A stretch of 64,000 nucleotides of DNA from Sphingomonas sp. BK580 (GTDB lineage Bacteria > Pseudomonadota > Alphaproteobacteria > Sphingomonadales > Sphingomonadaceae), in contig NZ_JACIAY010000001.1 of the NCBI RefSeq assembly GCF_014194975.1, positions 434,001-498,000 on the forward strand, in the 5' to 3' direction. Shown in pieces: positions 39,454 through 51,161 of the stretch. Position 1 is the first letter of the stretch. Each line of letters starts with the position of its first letter. Below the pieces are notes generated by a model. That model made no database searches, was not told where the DNA came from, and saw only the letters and a list, made by a program, of their open reading frames with translations. A program made the position numbers and the translations under genes.

Positions 39454-42423
39454 ATGCCCTCTACCGACGACCGCTCTGACGAAGAAGCGCTGCACTTCAT
39501 AGCGGGCGGCGGCGAGTTGGGCTCCCTGATCCGCGCCCGCGATTGGTCCTCCACGCCGCTCGGCGCGCCGGCAGCGTGGCCGCAATCGTTGCGCTCGGCA
39601 TTGTCGATCTGCCTTCACTCGAGCTTCCCCACGGCGATCTATTGGGGAGCGGAGCTGCGCCTGCTCTATAATGATGCGTGGCGACCGGTCGCCGCGGAGC
39701 GTCACCCATGGGCTTTGGGGCGACCAGGCGCCGAAGTCTGGAGTGACATCTGGGACATCGTCGGCCCGCAGCTGGCCGACGTCTTGCGGACCGGAGAAGG
39801 GTTCTCGACGCTCGACCAGATGCTGCCCATCACGCGTGACGGAGCGGTGCGAGAGACGTACTGGAACTACAGCTTCACCCCGATCCGTGGCGAGAACGGG
39901 ACGGTCGTGGGGGTCTTCAATCAAGGGAATGAGACCACCGCGCGCGTGATGACCGAGCGCCGCTCACTCGCCGAGCGCGAGCGGTTGCGCTTCCTGGGTG
40001 CACTCGACGATCGGCTCCGCGTCTCGCGCGACCCGACCGACGTCATGAAAGCGGCGGCCGAGCATCTCGCGCGACACCTCGACGCTTCACGGACCGCCTA
40101 TGCGGACGTGGACGCCGACAACGACCGGTTCGCCATCCGCGACGACTACACCGCGCCGGGTATCGGTAGCTCGGCGGGCAGTTACCGCCTCGATCTCTTC
40201 GGCCCGCGTGCCGCCGCGGACATGCGCGCCGGCAACACCTTGGTGATCGCCGACGTGTCGCAGGAGCTCGGCCCGGGTTCCGGTCGGGAGATGTTTCAAA
40301 CCATCGGCATAGAAGCGATTATCTGCTGCCCGCTGCTGAAGGACGGGCGCCTGGTTGCCATGATGGCGGTGCACCAGGCCAGCGCGCGCGACTGGAAAGC
40401 GGAGGAGATCGCGCTGGTCGAGGCGACGGTCGAGCGCTGTTGGGCCTATGTCGAGCGCGCCGGCGCCGAAGCGCGGCTGCGCGAGATGAACGAGACGCTG
40501 GAGGAGCGGGTCACCGCCGCCCTTGCCGAGCGCAAGATCTTCGCGGACCTCTTCGAGACGACCAGCGCTTTCGTGCAGATCCTGGATCGCGACTATCGCT
40601 TCCTGGCCATCAACAACGCGTCGGCCGAGGAATACCGCCGCGTCTTCGGCATTCGACCCGCGGTGGGAGACAATCTGCTCGAGCTGCTCGCTGGGTCCGA
40701 CCAGTTCGAGGCGGTTCGTGCGCTGTGGTGCCGGGTACTGGCGGGCGAGAGCTTCGGCGAAGTCGCCCAGATGGGTGAGACGCACCTCGGCCCGACCTGG
40801 TACGATATGAAGTTCGCTCCCGTGCGGTCTCCTGCCGGAGAGACGATCGGCGCCAGCCTGTTCGGTTACGACGTCACCGATCGGGTACGGGAGCAGCAGC
40901 AACTCGCCGAGACCGAGCTCGCCAGACGCGAGGCGGACGCGCTCTATCGCGCCTATTTCGAGCACACCGCGGAGGCGTTGTTCGTCATCGGGATCGTCGA
41001 CGGCGCCGGTTTCACGATCGAGGAGCTCAACCCCACCCACGAGACGCTCACCGGCCTCAGTTCGGTCGCGATCAGGGGAAAGCCGATCGAGGAGCAGCTA
41101 CCCGCCGACGTGGTCGAGGCGGTCGTAGCGAACTTCCGCCGCGCGATGCGCGCGAGACAGCCGATCAGCTACCGTGAGGTCGTCGATCTTCCCAATGGCC
41201 GGCGCCATTGGGACACGATCCTCGTCCCCGTAGAGGGTGCCGACGGCCGGATCAACCGGATCATCGGCAGCTCTCGCGACGTCACCGCGCGCGTGCAGGC
41301 CGAGGAGCAACTGCGGCAGAGCCAGAAGCTCGAGGCGATGGGCAGCCTGACCGGGGGCGTCAGCCACGATTTCAACAATCTGCTCGTCCCGATCCTGGGC
41401 GTGCTCGACCTCCTGCAGCGTCGCGGCGTGGGCGATGATCGGGAGAAGCGACTGATCGACGGCGCGCTCCAGTCGGCGGAGCGAGCGCGCCTCCTGGTGC
41501 AGCGCCTCCTCGCCTTCGCGCGGCGGCAGCCGTTGCAGACGGTGTCCGTCGACGTCGCCGAGCTCGTCGGCGGCATGGCGGACCTGATCGGGTCGACGCT
41601 TGGACCTCAGATCAGGATCGAGGTGGAAGTGGCGGACGACTTGCCCGTCGCCTCAGCCGACCCGAACCAACTCGAGATGGCGCTGCTCAACCTCGCGGTG
41701 AATGCGCGCGACGCGATGCCGCAGGGCGGAACGTTGCGTATCTCGGCACGCGGCGAGGAGGTGAGGAGCGGCGGTGCAGAGGGCCTCGCGCCGGGCCGGT
41801 ACGTTCGCTTGTCGGTCGCCGACACGGGCGTCGGGATGGATCAGGAAACGCTGAAGCGTGCGGTGGAACCGTTCTTCTCGACCAAGGGGATAGGGAAGGG
41901 AACCGGCCTTGGCCTCAGCATGGTCCACGGACTCGCCGCCCAGCTCGGCGGGGCCCTCACCATCGCCAGCCAGCCTGACAGCGGAACGACCATCGAGCTC
42001 TGGCTACCGGTCGGTGACGCACCGATCGTGGGCTCGGGCAGCGACAGTTCGGTCCCGTCCCATGTAAGCCACGATGGCACCGCGTTGCTGGTCGACGACG
42101 AGCCCCTCGTCAGGGCGAGCACTGCGGACATGCTGAGCGACATCGGCTTCGCCGTGGTCGAAGCGAGCTCGGCCGAGGAGGCGATGGTGTTGCTGGACCG
42201 CGGCTTGCAGCCGAACATCGTCGTGACCGATCACCTCATGCCCGGTCGCTCGGGCAGCGAGCTGGCGGCCGAGGTACAGGGCCGGTGGCCTCGGCTACCC
42301 GTTCTGCTCATCTCCGGGTACGCCGATGCCACTGGTGTCGACCCCGCCCTCCCCCGCCTGACGAAGCCCTTCAAGCAGGCCGAGCTAGTTGCCTCGGTCG
42401 GCGAGCTGATCAGGCACGACTAG
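39454..42423 (+). CDS. Hybrid histidine kinase: PAS, GAF, PAS, PAS, HisKA, HATPase, receiver
   Basis: 989 residues, no membrane segment. Order: N-terminal PAS-type domain (about 20-170), GAF (185-340, ICCPLLKDGRLVAMMAVHQA), a coiled coil, PAS (370-490) and PAS (495-625), HisKA box GGVSHDFNNLLVPILG, ATPase with NLAVNARDAMPQGG, DTGVGMD and GTGLGLSMVHG, and a C-terminal receiver (LLVDDEP, phosphoacceptor in VVTDHLMPG, LTKPFK). The HDFNN box puts it in the subfamily common in alphaproteobacterial light and stress sensing. The frame opens at a GTG 21 bp earlier; the ATG was preferred. No adjacent response regulator, so output is through its own receiver or a distant phosphotransfer protein. Confidence 0.94.
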   Translation: MPSTDDRSDEEALHFIAGGGELGSLIRARDWSSTPLGAPAAWPQSLRSALSICLHSSFPTAIYWGAELRLLYNDAWRPVAAERHPWALGRPGAEVWSDIWDIVGPQLADVLRTGEGFSTLDQMLPITRDGAVRETYWNYSFTPIRGENGTVVGVFNQGNETTARVMTERRSLAERERLRFLGALDDRLRVSRDPTDVMKAAAEHLARHLDASRTAYADVDADNDRFAIRDDYTAPGIGSSAGSYRLDLFGPRAAADMRAGNTLVIADVSQELGPGSGREMFQTIGIEAIICCPLLKDGRLVAMMAVHQASARDWKAEEIALVEATVERCWAYVERAGAEARLREMNETLEERVTAALAERKIFADLFETTSAFVQILDRDYRFLAINNASAEEYRRVFGIRPAVGDNLLELLAGSDQFEAVRALWCRVLAGESFGEVAQMGETHLGPTWYDMKFAPVRSPAGETIGASLFGYDVTDRVREQQQLAETELARREADALYRAYFEHTAEALFVIGIVDGAGFTIEELNPTHETLTGLSSVAIRGKPIEEQLPADVVEAVVANFRRAMRARQPISYREVVDLPNGRRHWDTILVPVEGADGRINRIIGSSRDVTARVQAEEQLRQSQKLEAMGSLTGGVSHDFNNLLVPILGVLDLLQRRGVGDDREKRLIDGALQSAERARLLVQRLLAFARRQPLQTVSVDVAELVGGMADLIGSTLGPQIRIEVEVADDLPVASADPNQLEMALLNLAVNARDAMPQGGTLRISARGEEVRSGGAEGLAPGRYVRLSVADTGVGMDQETLKRAVEPFFSTKGIGKGTGLGLSMVHGLAAQLGGALTIASQPDSGTTIELWLPVGDAPIVGSGSDSSVPSHVSHDGTALLVDDEPLVRASTADMLSDIGFAVVEASSAEEAMVLLDRGLQPNIVVTDHLMPGRSGSELAAEVQGRWPRLPVLLISGYADATGVDPALPRLTKPFKQAELVASVGELIRHD

Positions 42424-42510
42424 CCGCAACGCAACGATCTTCGCGCGAGTGGCCCACGAGCGAACGGCCGGACCATCCCGCCCGCCGCTCCGGTCGGCCG
42501 CTCGGTCACC

Positions 42511-43941
42511 TCACCGTTGAACGACGTAGGTGACGAGATCATAGATATAGTCGCGGCCGCGATACAGCGCGTCGACCGGAATGCGCTCGTTGAGCCCGTG
42601 CGTGCCAGCGGTGGCGGGGTCGTTCCACAGCCCGGGGATGCCGTAGGTCGGCACGCCGATCTTGCTCAGGTAGGTCGCGTCGGTCGCGCCGGCGGACTGG
42701 GTCGGGATGACCGGCACGCCGGGGAAATGCTTGGCGCCGACCGCGGCGATCGGTGTCAGGATCGCGGGGTCAAGCGGCGCGCTCTCCGCCACCGGACGCT
42801 CCTGGATCTTGCTGCGCAGAACCTTTACCTGCGGGTCAGCGACGACCCGCTCGATCGCGGCGCGCGTCTCGTCGGCGGTCTCGCCCGGCACGATGCGGCA
42901 GTTGACCGAGGCGGCGGCGCGCTGCGGCAGCGCGTTGGCGGCGTGCCCGGCCTCGAGCATCGTGGCGACGCAGGTGGTGCGCAGCAGCGGGTCGAGCGCG
43001 AGGTCGCGCGACACCGCCTCGGCGGCCGCGGGATCGCCGGGCGCGGCGGCGAGCCGCACCATGGCCGCACCGGTCGCGTCCTTGCGCAGGGCGCCGGCCT
43101 TGGCGAGATAGGCCAGCGACACCGGGTTCAGCTTGACCGGGAAGCGCAGGGTGCTGAGCCGGGTCAGCGCGGCGGCGAGGCGGTAGATCGCGTTGTCCGG
43201 CCGCGGCTGGGAGCTGTGGCCGCCGCGATCGGTCACCTCCAGGATGAAGTTGCGCGGTGACTTCTGCGCGACCTGGACGCCGAGCGTCTCCGGACCGCCG
43301 CCCGGCGCGGTGCGCCCGCCGCCGCCCTCGTTGAACGCGAAGCCGGCGCGGACGAGCTCGGGGCGATGATCGACCAGCCAGCCCGCGCCGTTGAGCACGC
43401 GCTCGTTCGAGCCCTCCTCGCCGCACGTCAGCGCGAGCTTGACGGTGCGCTTCGGTGCGGTGCCGCGCTGCTTGAGGCGGATCATCGTGTCGGCGAAGAT
43501 CGCCGCCTGCGCCTTGTCGTCGCTGGCGCCGCGCGCGTAGAAGTAGCCGTCCTCCTCGATCAGCTTGAACGGGTCGCGCTGCCAATCCTCGCGCTTCGCC
43601 TCGACCACGTCGATATGCGCGAGCAGCAGCAGCGCGGGGCGCTTCGCGTCCGACCCGGCGAGCGTGGCGACCAGCCCGCCATCGCGCGGGCGCCCCTCCG
43701 GGACGTAGATCGTGAGATCGGAGTCAGCATATCCCGCCGCGCGCAGCCGCGTCGCGACCTGGCGCGCCGCCTGGGTGCAGTCGCCGACCGAGGAGGTGGT
43801 GTTGGTCTCGACGAGCTCGCGGTACAGCTCGCGAAAGGCGGTGCGGTCCGGGCGCGCCGCGGCGGCGGGAGCCTGCCCCGTGGCGGCGAGTGGTTGGAGC
43901 AGGGCGGCGGCCGCGGCCGCGGCGGTGACGAGGCGGTACAT
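42511..43941 (-). CDS. Secreted M20 family metallopeptidase
   Basis: 476 residues with a signal peptide (about 1-24). Metal-site motifs: LLLAHIDVVEAKREDW (His and Asp), GASDDKAQ (bridging Asp), LTCGEEGSNE (catalytic Glu and ligand) and the C-terminal THGLNERIP (His). The dimerisation lid follows VTDRGGHSSQPRPDNAIY. Family members hydrolyse dipeptides or N-acyl amino acids. Export and adjacency to a TonB-dependent receptor in the same orientation (32 bp apart) suggest it trims an imported peptide-like substrate in the periplasm. GGAGAAGTC ribosome site. Confidence 0.93.
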   Translation of the reverse strand: MYRLVTAAAAAAALLQPLAATGQAPAAAARPDRTAFRELYRELVETNTTSSVGDCTQAARQVATRLRAAGYADSDLTIYVPEGRPRDGGLVATLAGSDAKRPALLLLAHIDVVEAKREDWQRDPFKLIEEDGYFYARGASDDKAQAAIFADTMIRLKQRGTAPKRTVKLALTCGEEGSNERVLNGAGWLVDHRPELVRAGFAFNEGGGGRTAPGGGPETLGVQVAQKSPRNFILEVTDRGGHSSQPRPDNAIYRLAAALTRLSTLRFPVKLNPVSLAYLAKAGALRKDATGAAMVRLAAAPGDPAAAEAVSRDLALDPLLRTTCVATMLEAGHAANALPQRAAASVNCRIVPGETADETRAAIERVVADPQVKVLRSKIQERPVAESAPLDPAILTPIAAVGAKHFPGVPVIPTQSAGATDATYLSKIGVPTYGIPGLWNDPATAGTHGLNERIPVDALYRGRDYIYDLVTYVVQR

Positions 43942-43973
43942 GACTTCTCCTCTCGGACGGCGGGAAGGACGGA

Positions 43974-46292
<2,319 letters not shown>

Positions 46293-46592
46293 GATACCCC
46301 TGTTGTCTCTCTGCGAGATGCTCCGCCGAGCGGCGAGCGGACACCAGCATCGTTGCTAACTCCGATCGGAGCAATAGGCTTTATGCGCTTGAGGAAGTTT
46401 GCCTTCTGCGAGCCGTCGCGCGTGTCTCGGGTTCGCCGCACGGTCCGCGATCCCGCTCGCTGGCATCGATCCCGCAGCGACCACGGGGCCAGGATGCGAC
46501 CTTCGTCGCAGTTCCTCCCGCCGCTACGGCTACTTACAGTGTGCGGGCCGGATCGTCTCCGACGCGGGAAGCGGCAAGAAGAGGTCGACGCC
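46293..46592. promoter_or_regulatory. 300-bp divergent control region with a perfect palindrome
   Basis: The gap between the receptor and the beta-helix gene contains CTCCGATCGGAG (46360-46371), a perfect 12-bp dyad, with partial outward extension TTGCT / AGCAA. The AT-rich segment just right of it (CAATAGGCTTTATGCG) may hold the receptor promoter. No gene is seen; the frame running through it toward 46593 is noncoding in composition. Confidence 0.45.
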
Positions 46593-49500
46593 ATGTCTGT
46601 ATCCCGCCTGCTCGCCGCGCCTCTCGTCGCGCTTCTCGCCGCACCGGCCGCAGCGGCGCCGGCGGGCGGCCCCTCCGCCTTCGCCTCCGCGCCCATCGAC
46701 GCGCGGGCCACGACGGTACGCGGCGTCGGCGACGGCCATGCCGACGATAGCGCCGCGCTCCAGCAGGCGATCGATGCCGCGGCGGACCAGGGCGGCGGCG
46801 GGATCGTGTTCCTGCCGCAGGGCCGCTACCGCATCACGCGCACGATCTTCCTGTGGCCTGGCGTGCGCTTGTTCGGCATCGGCGCGCGACGGCCGGTGAT
46901 CGCGCTCGGCGCGAACACGCCGGGATTTCAGAAGGGCGTCGCGCACATGATCGTCTTCGCCGGCGCGCGCCGCTCGGGCGCGGGCGGGCGCAGCGAGGGC
47001 GGGCGCGTCGGCGCCGCGCCGCCGCGCCGCATCCCCTTCCCCGTCGCGGGCAGCGTACCGTTCGACCCCGCCATCGCCGACGCCAACCCCGGCACCTTCT
47101 ACTCCGCCATCAGCAACGTCGACGTCGCGGTCGGCGCGGGCAACCCGGCGACCGCGGCGATCCGCTTCCACGCCGCGCAGCACGCCTACCTCAGCCACAT
47201 GGACTTCGACCTCGGCCCCGCGCTGGCGGGCCTGTACCAGGTCGCCAACGTCGCGCGCGACCTGCGCTTCCGTGGCGGCCGCTACGGCATCCTCGCCGAG
47301 AAGCCCTCGCCGGCCTGGCCCTTCACCCTGCTCGACTCGACCTTCACCGGCCAGCGCGACGCCGCGATCCGCGAGCATGAGGCGGGGCTCACGCTGGTCA
47401 ACGTGGCGTTCCGCGACACGCCGGTCGGCGTCGAGATCGATCGCGGCTACGGCGACTGGCTGTTCGGCCAGGACGTGCGCTTCGAGAACGTGTCGCGCGC
47501 GGGCGTGATCGTCTCCAACGAGAACAACGCCTACACGCAGGTGACGTTCGAGAACGCGCTGGCACGCCGCACCCCGGTGTTCGCGCGCTTCCGCGACAGC
47601 GGCACCGAGCGGCGCGGCGCCGGGTCCAGCTATCGCGTGGCCAGCTTCAGCCACGGCCTCGCCGTCGACGGCTATGGCACGATGGGTACGCCGCGCACGA
47701 CGATGGCAGCCGAGCGGCTCGCCGCGCTGCCGCCGCGCCGCGCCGACGCGATCCGCGCGCTGCCCGCGACGCGCGAGTGGTTCAACGCGCGCGACGCCGG
47801 TGCCAAGGGAGACGACCGCAGCGACGACACCGCCGCGCTCCAGCACGCGATCGACGCGCACCGCACCGTCTACCTGCCCGCCGGCCGCTATGTGGTGAGC
47901 GACACGCTGCGGCTGCGGCGCGACAGCGTGCTGGTCGCGCTCCACCCCAATCTCACCCAGATCCTGCTGCGCGAGAATAGCCCCGCCTATCAGGGCATCG
48001 GCGCGCCGAAAGCGCTGCTGGCGAGTGCCGACGGCGGCGACGCGATCGTCAGCGGCGTCGGCCTCGCCACCGGCGGGATCAACCCGCGCGCCACCGCCCT
48101 GCTATGGACCGCGGGGGCGGGCTCGCTGGTCGACGACGTCAAGTTCCAGGGCGGCCACGGCACCGACCTCGCCGGCGGGGTGCGCTTCAACCCGTACAAC
48201 GCCAATGCCACCGGCGACGCCGATCCGGCCAAGCGCTGGGACGCGCAATATCCCAGCCTGTGGGTGACGCGCGGCGGCGGGGGCACGTTCAACGGCCTCT
48301 GGACGCCCAACACCTACGCCCAGGCGGGGCTGTACGTCTCCGACACGACCACGCCCGGTCGCGTGTACCAGATGTCGTCCGAGCATCACGGCCGCGTCGA
48401 GATCGCGCTGAACCGCGTCGCGAACTGGGAGCTGATCGCGCCGCAGACCGAGGAGGAGGGCGGCGAGAGCCGCGACGCGGTCGCGCTCGAGATCCGCGAC
48501 TCGCACGATCTCCTCGTCGCCAATCTCCACGCCTATCGCGTCACCCGCACCGCCAAGGCGCTCCCCGCGGCGGTGACGCTGTACGGCGCGCGCGACATCC
48601 GCTTCCGCAACATGCACGTCAACGCCGAGAGCGGGCTGGCGACGTGCGACGAGAACGGCTGCGCCACCTTCCTGCGCGCGAACAGATTCCCGTACGAGAA
48701 CGCGATCGTCGACATGAGCGGCGGCGCGCAGGTGCGCGAGCGCGAGTTCGCCGCCTTCGACGTGACGGCGCGCACGGCGCCCGCGGCGGCGCCCGCCGCC
48801 GGCGGGGCGGTGGAGAAGCTCGCCGGCGGCTTCGACGCGGCGGGCGGCGGCACGGTCGCGCCCGACGGCACGCTCTATTTCGTCGATCGCGTCCAGCAGC
48901 GGATCTACCGCTGGTCGGCGGCGCGCGGGCTCGGCATCGAGCGCGACACCACGCTCGACGCGGTCAGCCTCGCCGCCGACGACGCGGGCGACCTGCTGGT
49001 GCTTTCGGCGGCGGGACGCGACGGCACCGTCTCGTCCTTCCGCCCCGGCACGAGCGAGCTGGCGCTCGACGTGATCGCGCCCACGCCCGTCGCCGCGAGC
49101 ACGCCGCGCGTGCTGCTGCCGAGCGCCTGGTGGGTCAACGGCGAGTTCCGCGACCAATATGATCCGGCGACCGACCGCTTCGCCACGCTGGGCCAGCTGT
49201 TCGCGCAGGACGTCGCGACCGCGCCGACGCGCGCCGCGGTCTCACCTGACGGCACGCTCGCGCTGCCGGCGTGGCGCGTCTTTCAGCAGGGTCCGCCCGA
49301 TTTCCGCGCCCGGCGCTTCTCGCACGCGCTCGACAGCTACGGCCTGGTCGCGGCACGTGTCGGCGAACGCACCTATGTCAGCAACGCCTCCGAGGCGCGC
49401 ACCTACAGCGCGCGCGTCGGCGGCGACGGCGCGCTGACCGACCTACGCGTCTTCGCCGAGCGCGGCGGCGAGAGCGTGATCGCCGACGCGCGCGGGCGCG

Positions 49501-49658
49501 TGTACGTCGCCAACGGGCAGGTGTTCGTCTACGGCGCGGACGGTGCCGCGCTGGGCCGCATCGACGTGCCCGAGCGACCGCTCCAGCTGCTGCTCAGCCG
49601 CGACGGCGCCGCGCTCTACGTGCTGACGCACCACTCGCTGTACCGCGTGCGAATCTGA
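46593..49658 (+). CDS. Secreted double beta-helix (pectate-lyase-like) protein with C-terminal beta-propeller
   Basis: 1021 residues from the ATG at 46593 (AAGAGGT ribosome site). Signal peptide to about residue 22. Two pectate_lyase_3/GH28-type modules open with the same signature: VRGVGDGHADDSAALQQAID (about 45) and ARDAGAKGDDRSDDTAALQH (about 405), each followed by a right-handed beta-helix (FLPQGRYRITRTIFLWPGV; YLPAGRYVVSDTLRLRRDSV). From about residue 745 the sequence changes to beta-propeller repeats (GTVAPDGTLYFVDRVQQRIY; VSPDGTLALPAW; LLLSRDGAALYVLT) of SMP-30/NHL type. Likely a periplasmic or surface polysaccharide lyase or hydrolase with a propeller used for binding or a second reaction. 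Divergent from the TonB receptor. Confidence 0.85.
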   Translation: MSVSRLLAAPLVALLAAPAAAAPAGGPSAFASAPIDARATTVRGVGDGHADDSAALQQAIDAAADQGGGGIVFLPQGRYRITRTIFLWPGVRLFGIGARRPVIALGANTPGFQKGVAHMIVFAGARRSGAGGRSEGGRVGAAPPRRIPFPVAGSVPFDPAIADANPGTFYSAISNVDVAVGAGNPATAAIRFHAAQHAYLSHMDFDLGPALAGLYQVANVARDLRFRGGRYGILAEKPSPAWPFTLLDSTFTGQRDAAIREHEAGLTLVNVAFRDTPVGVEIDRGYGDWLFGQDVRFENVSRAGVIVSNENNAYTQVTFENALARRTPVFARFRDSGTERRGAGSSYRVASFSHGLAVDGYGTMGTPRTTMAAERLAALPPRRADAIRALPATREWFNARDAGAKGDDRSDDTAALQHAIDAHRTVYLPAGRYVVSDTLRLRRDSVLVALHPNLTQILLRENSPAYQGIGAPKALLASADGGDAIVSGVGLATGGINPRATALLWTAGAGSLVDDVKFQGGHGTDLAGGVRFNPYNANATGDADPAKRWDAQYPSLWVTRGGGGTFNGLWTPNTYAQAGLYVSDTTTPGRVYQMSSEHHGRVEIALNRVANWELIAPQTEEEGGESRDAVALEIRDSHDLLVANLHAYRVTRTAKALPAAVTLYGARDIRFRNMHVNAESGLATCDENGCATFLRANRFPYENAIVDMSGGAQVREREFAAFDVTARTAPAAAPAAGGAVEKLAGGFDAAGGGTVAPDGTLYFVDRVQQRIYRWSAARGLGIERDTTLDAVSLAADDAGDLLVLSAAGRDGTVSSFRPGTSELALDVIAPTPVAASTPRVLLPSAWWVNGEFRDQYDPATDRFATLGQLFAQDVATAPTRAAVSPDGTLALPAWRVFQQGPPDFRARRFSHALDSYGLVAARVGERTYVSNASEARTYSARVGGDGALTDLRVFAERGGESVIADARGRVYVANGQVFVYGADGAALGRIDVPERPLQLLLSRDGAALYVLTHHSLYRVRI

Positions 49659-49785
49659 GCGTCGCGCCCGCCCGGCGACCGCCGGTTCGCACCGGGGCGC
49701 CCGGACACTTGCACGAACCGCCGCGCGGTCCCGCAACACCGACGCCGACCCGGGACGATCTGGCCAGGCTCGCGCGATCGGCGGA

Positions 49786-50100
49786 TCATTGAACCGCGCG
49801 ATTGGCGAGCACCGCGCCGAGCAAGCCCGGGAAGCGCCGGTCGAACTCGTCGCGGCGCAAGGTGTTGATCATCTCACGCCCGACCTGCGTCGTCTCGATC
49901 AACCCCGCGGCGCGCAGCAGCTTCAGGTGGTTGGACAGCGTGCTCTTCGGGATGGACTCGCATGGCGCCGCGCCGGCGCAGCTGAGCCGCTCGGTCTCGG
50001 CAAGCCGCGCGACCATGCTCAGCCGATTGGGATCCGCCAGCGCGTGGAGGGCCAGGTCGAGCGGCACGTCCTCCAGTCGGGGATGGGTGAAGCGAGGCAT
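49786..50100 (-). CDS. ArsR-type transcriptional regulator
   Basis: 104 residues. LALHALADPNRLSMVARLAE is the ArsR opening, PKSTLSNHLKLLRAAGLIET the recognition helix, and GREMINTLRRDEFDRRFPG the wing. Two cysteines (RLSCAGAAPCES) lie just before the recognition helix, at the place where metal or redox sensing occurs in some members. The ATG at 50100 opens into conserved sequence. Divergent from an SDR gene; the gap contains an AGTTC-N9-GAACT dyad, so it probably represses both genes, responding to thiol oxidation, an electrophile or a metal (inference). Confidence 0.9.
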   Translation of the reverse strand: MPRFTHPRLEDVPLDLALHALADPNRLSMVARLAETERLSCAGAAPCESIPKSTLSNHLKLLRAAGLIETTQVGREMINTLRRDEFDRRFPGLLGAVLANRAVQ

Positions 50101-50133
50101 GTGACCGATATAGGCCGAGGCGGAAGATATAAC

Positions 50134-50152
50134 AGTTCGGGTATATTGAACT
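50134..50152. promoter_or_regulatory. ArsR-type operator between divergent regulator and SDR
   Basis: AGTTC (50134-50138) and GAACT (50148-50152) form an inverted repeat with 9-bp spacer in an AT-rich stretch; read on the minus strand TTCAATA recurs directly after itself (TTCAATAGTTCAATATA). This is the expected operator layout for an ArsR dimer controlling both flanking genes. Confidence 0.62.
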
Positions 50153-50229
50153 ATTGAAGTGTTCCCCCATCTCGCGGCGTGCTGACAGCGCACGATGCCG
50201 TGATCGCGGGCCAGGATTGGAGAACACAC

Positions 50230-50964
50230 ATGTCACTGCAGGGTAAGAAGGCGCTCGTCACGGGCGGGTCGCGCGGCATCGGCGCGGCGATCGCCAAGCG
50301 GCTGGCGGCCGACGGCGCGACGGTCGCGGTCACCTACGCGGGCAACAAGGCCGCGGCCGACGCCACCGTAGCGGCGATCGAGGGCGCGGGCGGCACCGCT
50401 TTCGCCTTTCAGGCCGACGCCGCGGATCCGGCGTCGCAGCGCGCCGGCGTCGAACAGGCCGCCGCGGCACTCGGCGCGATCGACATCCTGGTCCATAACG
50501 CCGGTGTCGCCGAGTTCTCGACCGTCGCCGAGGATACCGACGATACCTACGATCGCCAGTTCGGCGTCAACGTGAAGGGACTGCACGTCGGCACGCGCGC
50601 GGCACTGCCGCACCTGAACGATGGCGGCCGGATCATCCTGATCGGCAGCATCTCGGGTGAGATGGCCTTCCCCGCGACCACGGTCTACAGCGCCACCAAG
50701 GCGGCGGTGGCGGCGCTGGCCCGCGGCTGGGCCAAGGATCTCGCCTCCCGCAACATCCTGGTGAACACGGTTCAGCCGGGCCCGATCGACACCGACATGA
50801 ACCCGGCCGACAGCGAATTCGCGGGACACGTATTGGGTGCCATCCCGCTGGGCCGCTACGGCAAGGTCGAGGAGATCGCAGGCGCGGTCGCCTTCCTCGC
50901 CGGCCCGGATGCGAGCTATATCACCGGTACAACGCTCAACATCGACGGCGGTGCGACCGCGTAA
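50230..50964 (+). CDS. SDR family oxidoreductase, FabG-like
   Basis: 244-residue classical SDR: TGGSRGIG near residue 10, HNAG at 89, ISGEMAF with Ser, YSATKAAV with catalytic Tyr and Lys near 155, and the C-terminal YITGTTLNIDGG. Highly similar in form to 3-oxoacyl-ACP reductases, but single genes divergent from an ArsR regulator usually serve detoxification of aldehydes or quinones instead of fatty acid synthesis. Start ATG at 50230. Expression is predicted to be controlled by the dyad at 50134-50152. Confidence 0.92.
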   Translation: MSLQGKKALVTGGSRGIGAAIAKRLAADGATVAVTYAGNKAAADATVAAIEGAGGTAFAFQADAADPASQRAGVEQAAAALGAIDILVHNAGVAEFSTVAEDTDDTYDRQFGVNVKGLHVGTRAALPHLNDGGRIILIGSISGEMAFPATTVYSATKAAVAALARGWAKDLASRNILVNTVQPGPIDTDMNPADSEFAGHVLGAIPLGRYGKVEEIAGAVAFLAGPDASYITGTTLNIDGGATA

Positions 50965-51161
50965 GGCGCTCGGCCGGCCCTTCGCTGGACGGGGTCGGTC
51001 GTCATCGCCGCGACGCGGCGTGATGGCCGCCGATCGACGGCTGGCGGCGGCGCAGGTCGGGGATCCCGAGCAGCCCGACCGGCTCGATCCTGTGCTGTTC
51101 GAGCGCGTGTCCCCGGTCGGGCCGATCGGCCGGGCGCCGATCGGCACGGCGCGCGCCGGGG

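Noticed and set aside
42424..42510. Possible terminator with CGGCCGGA and TCCGGTCGGCCG
   Set aside because: Arms pair only with a bulge and long loop; not distinguishable from random GC-rich pairing.
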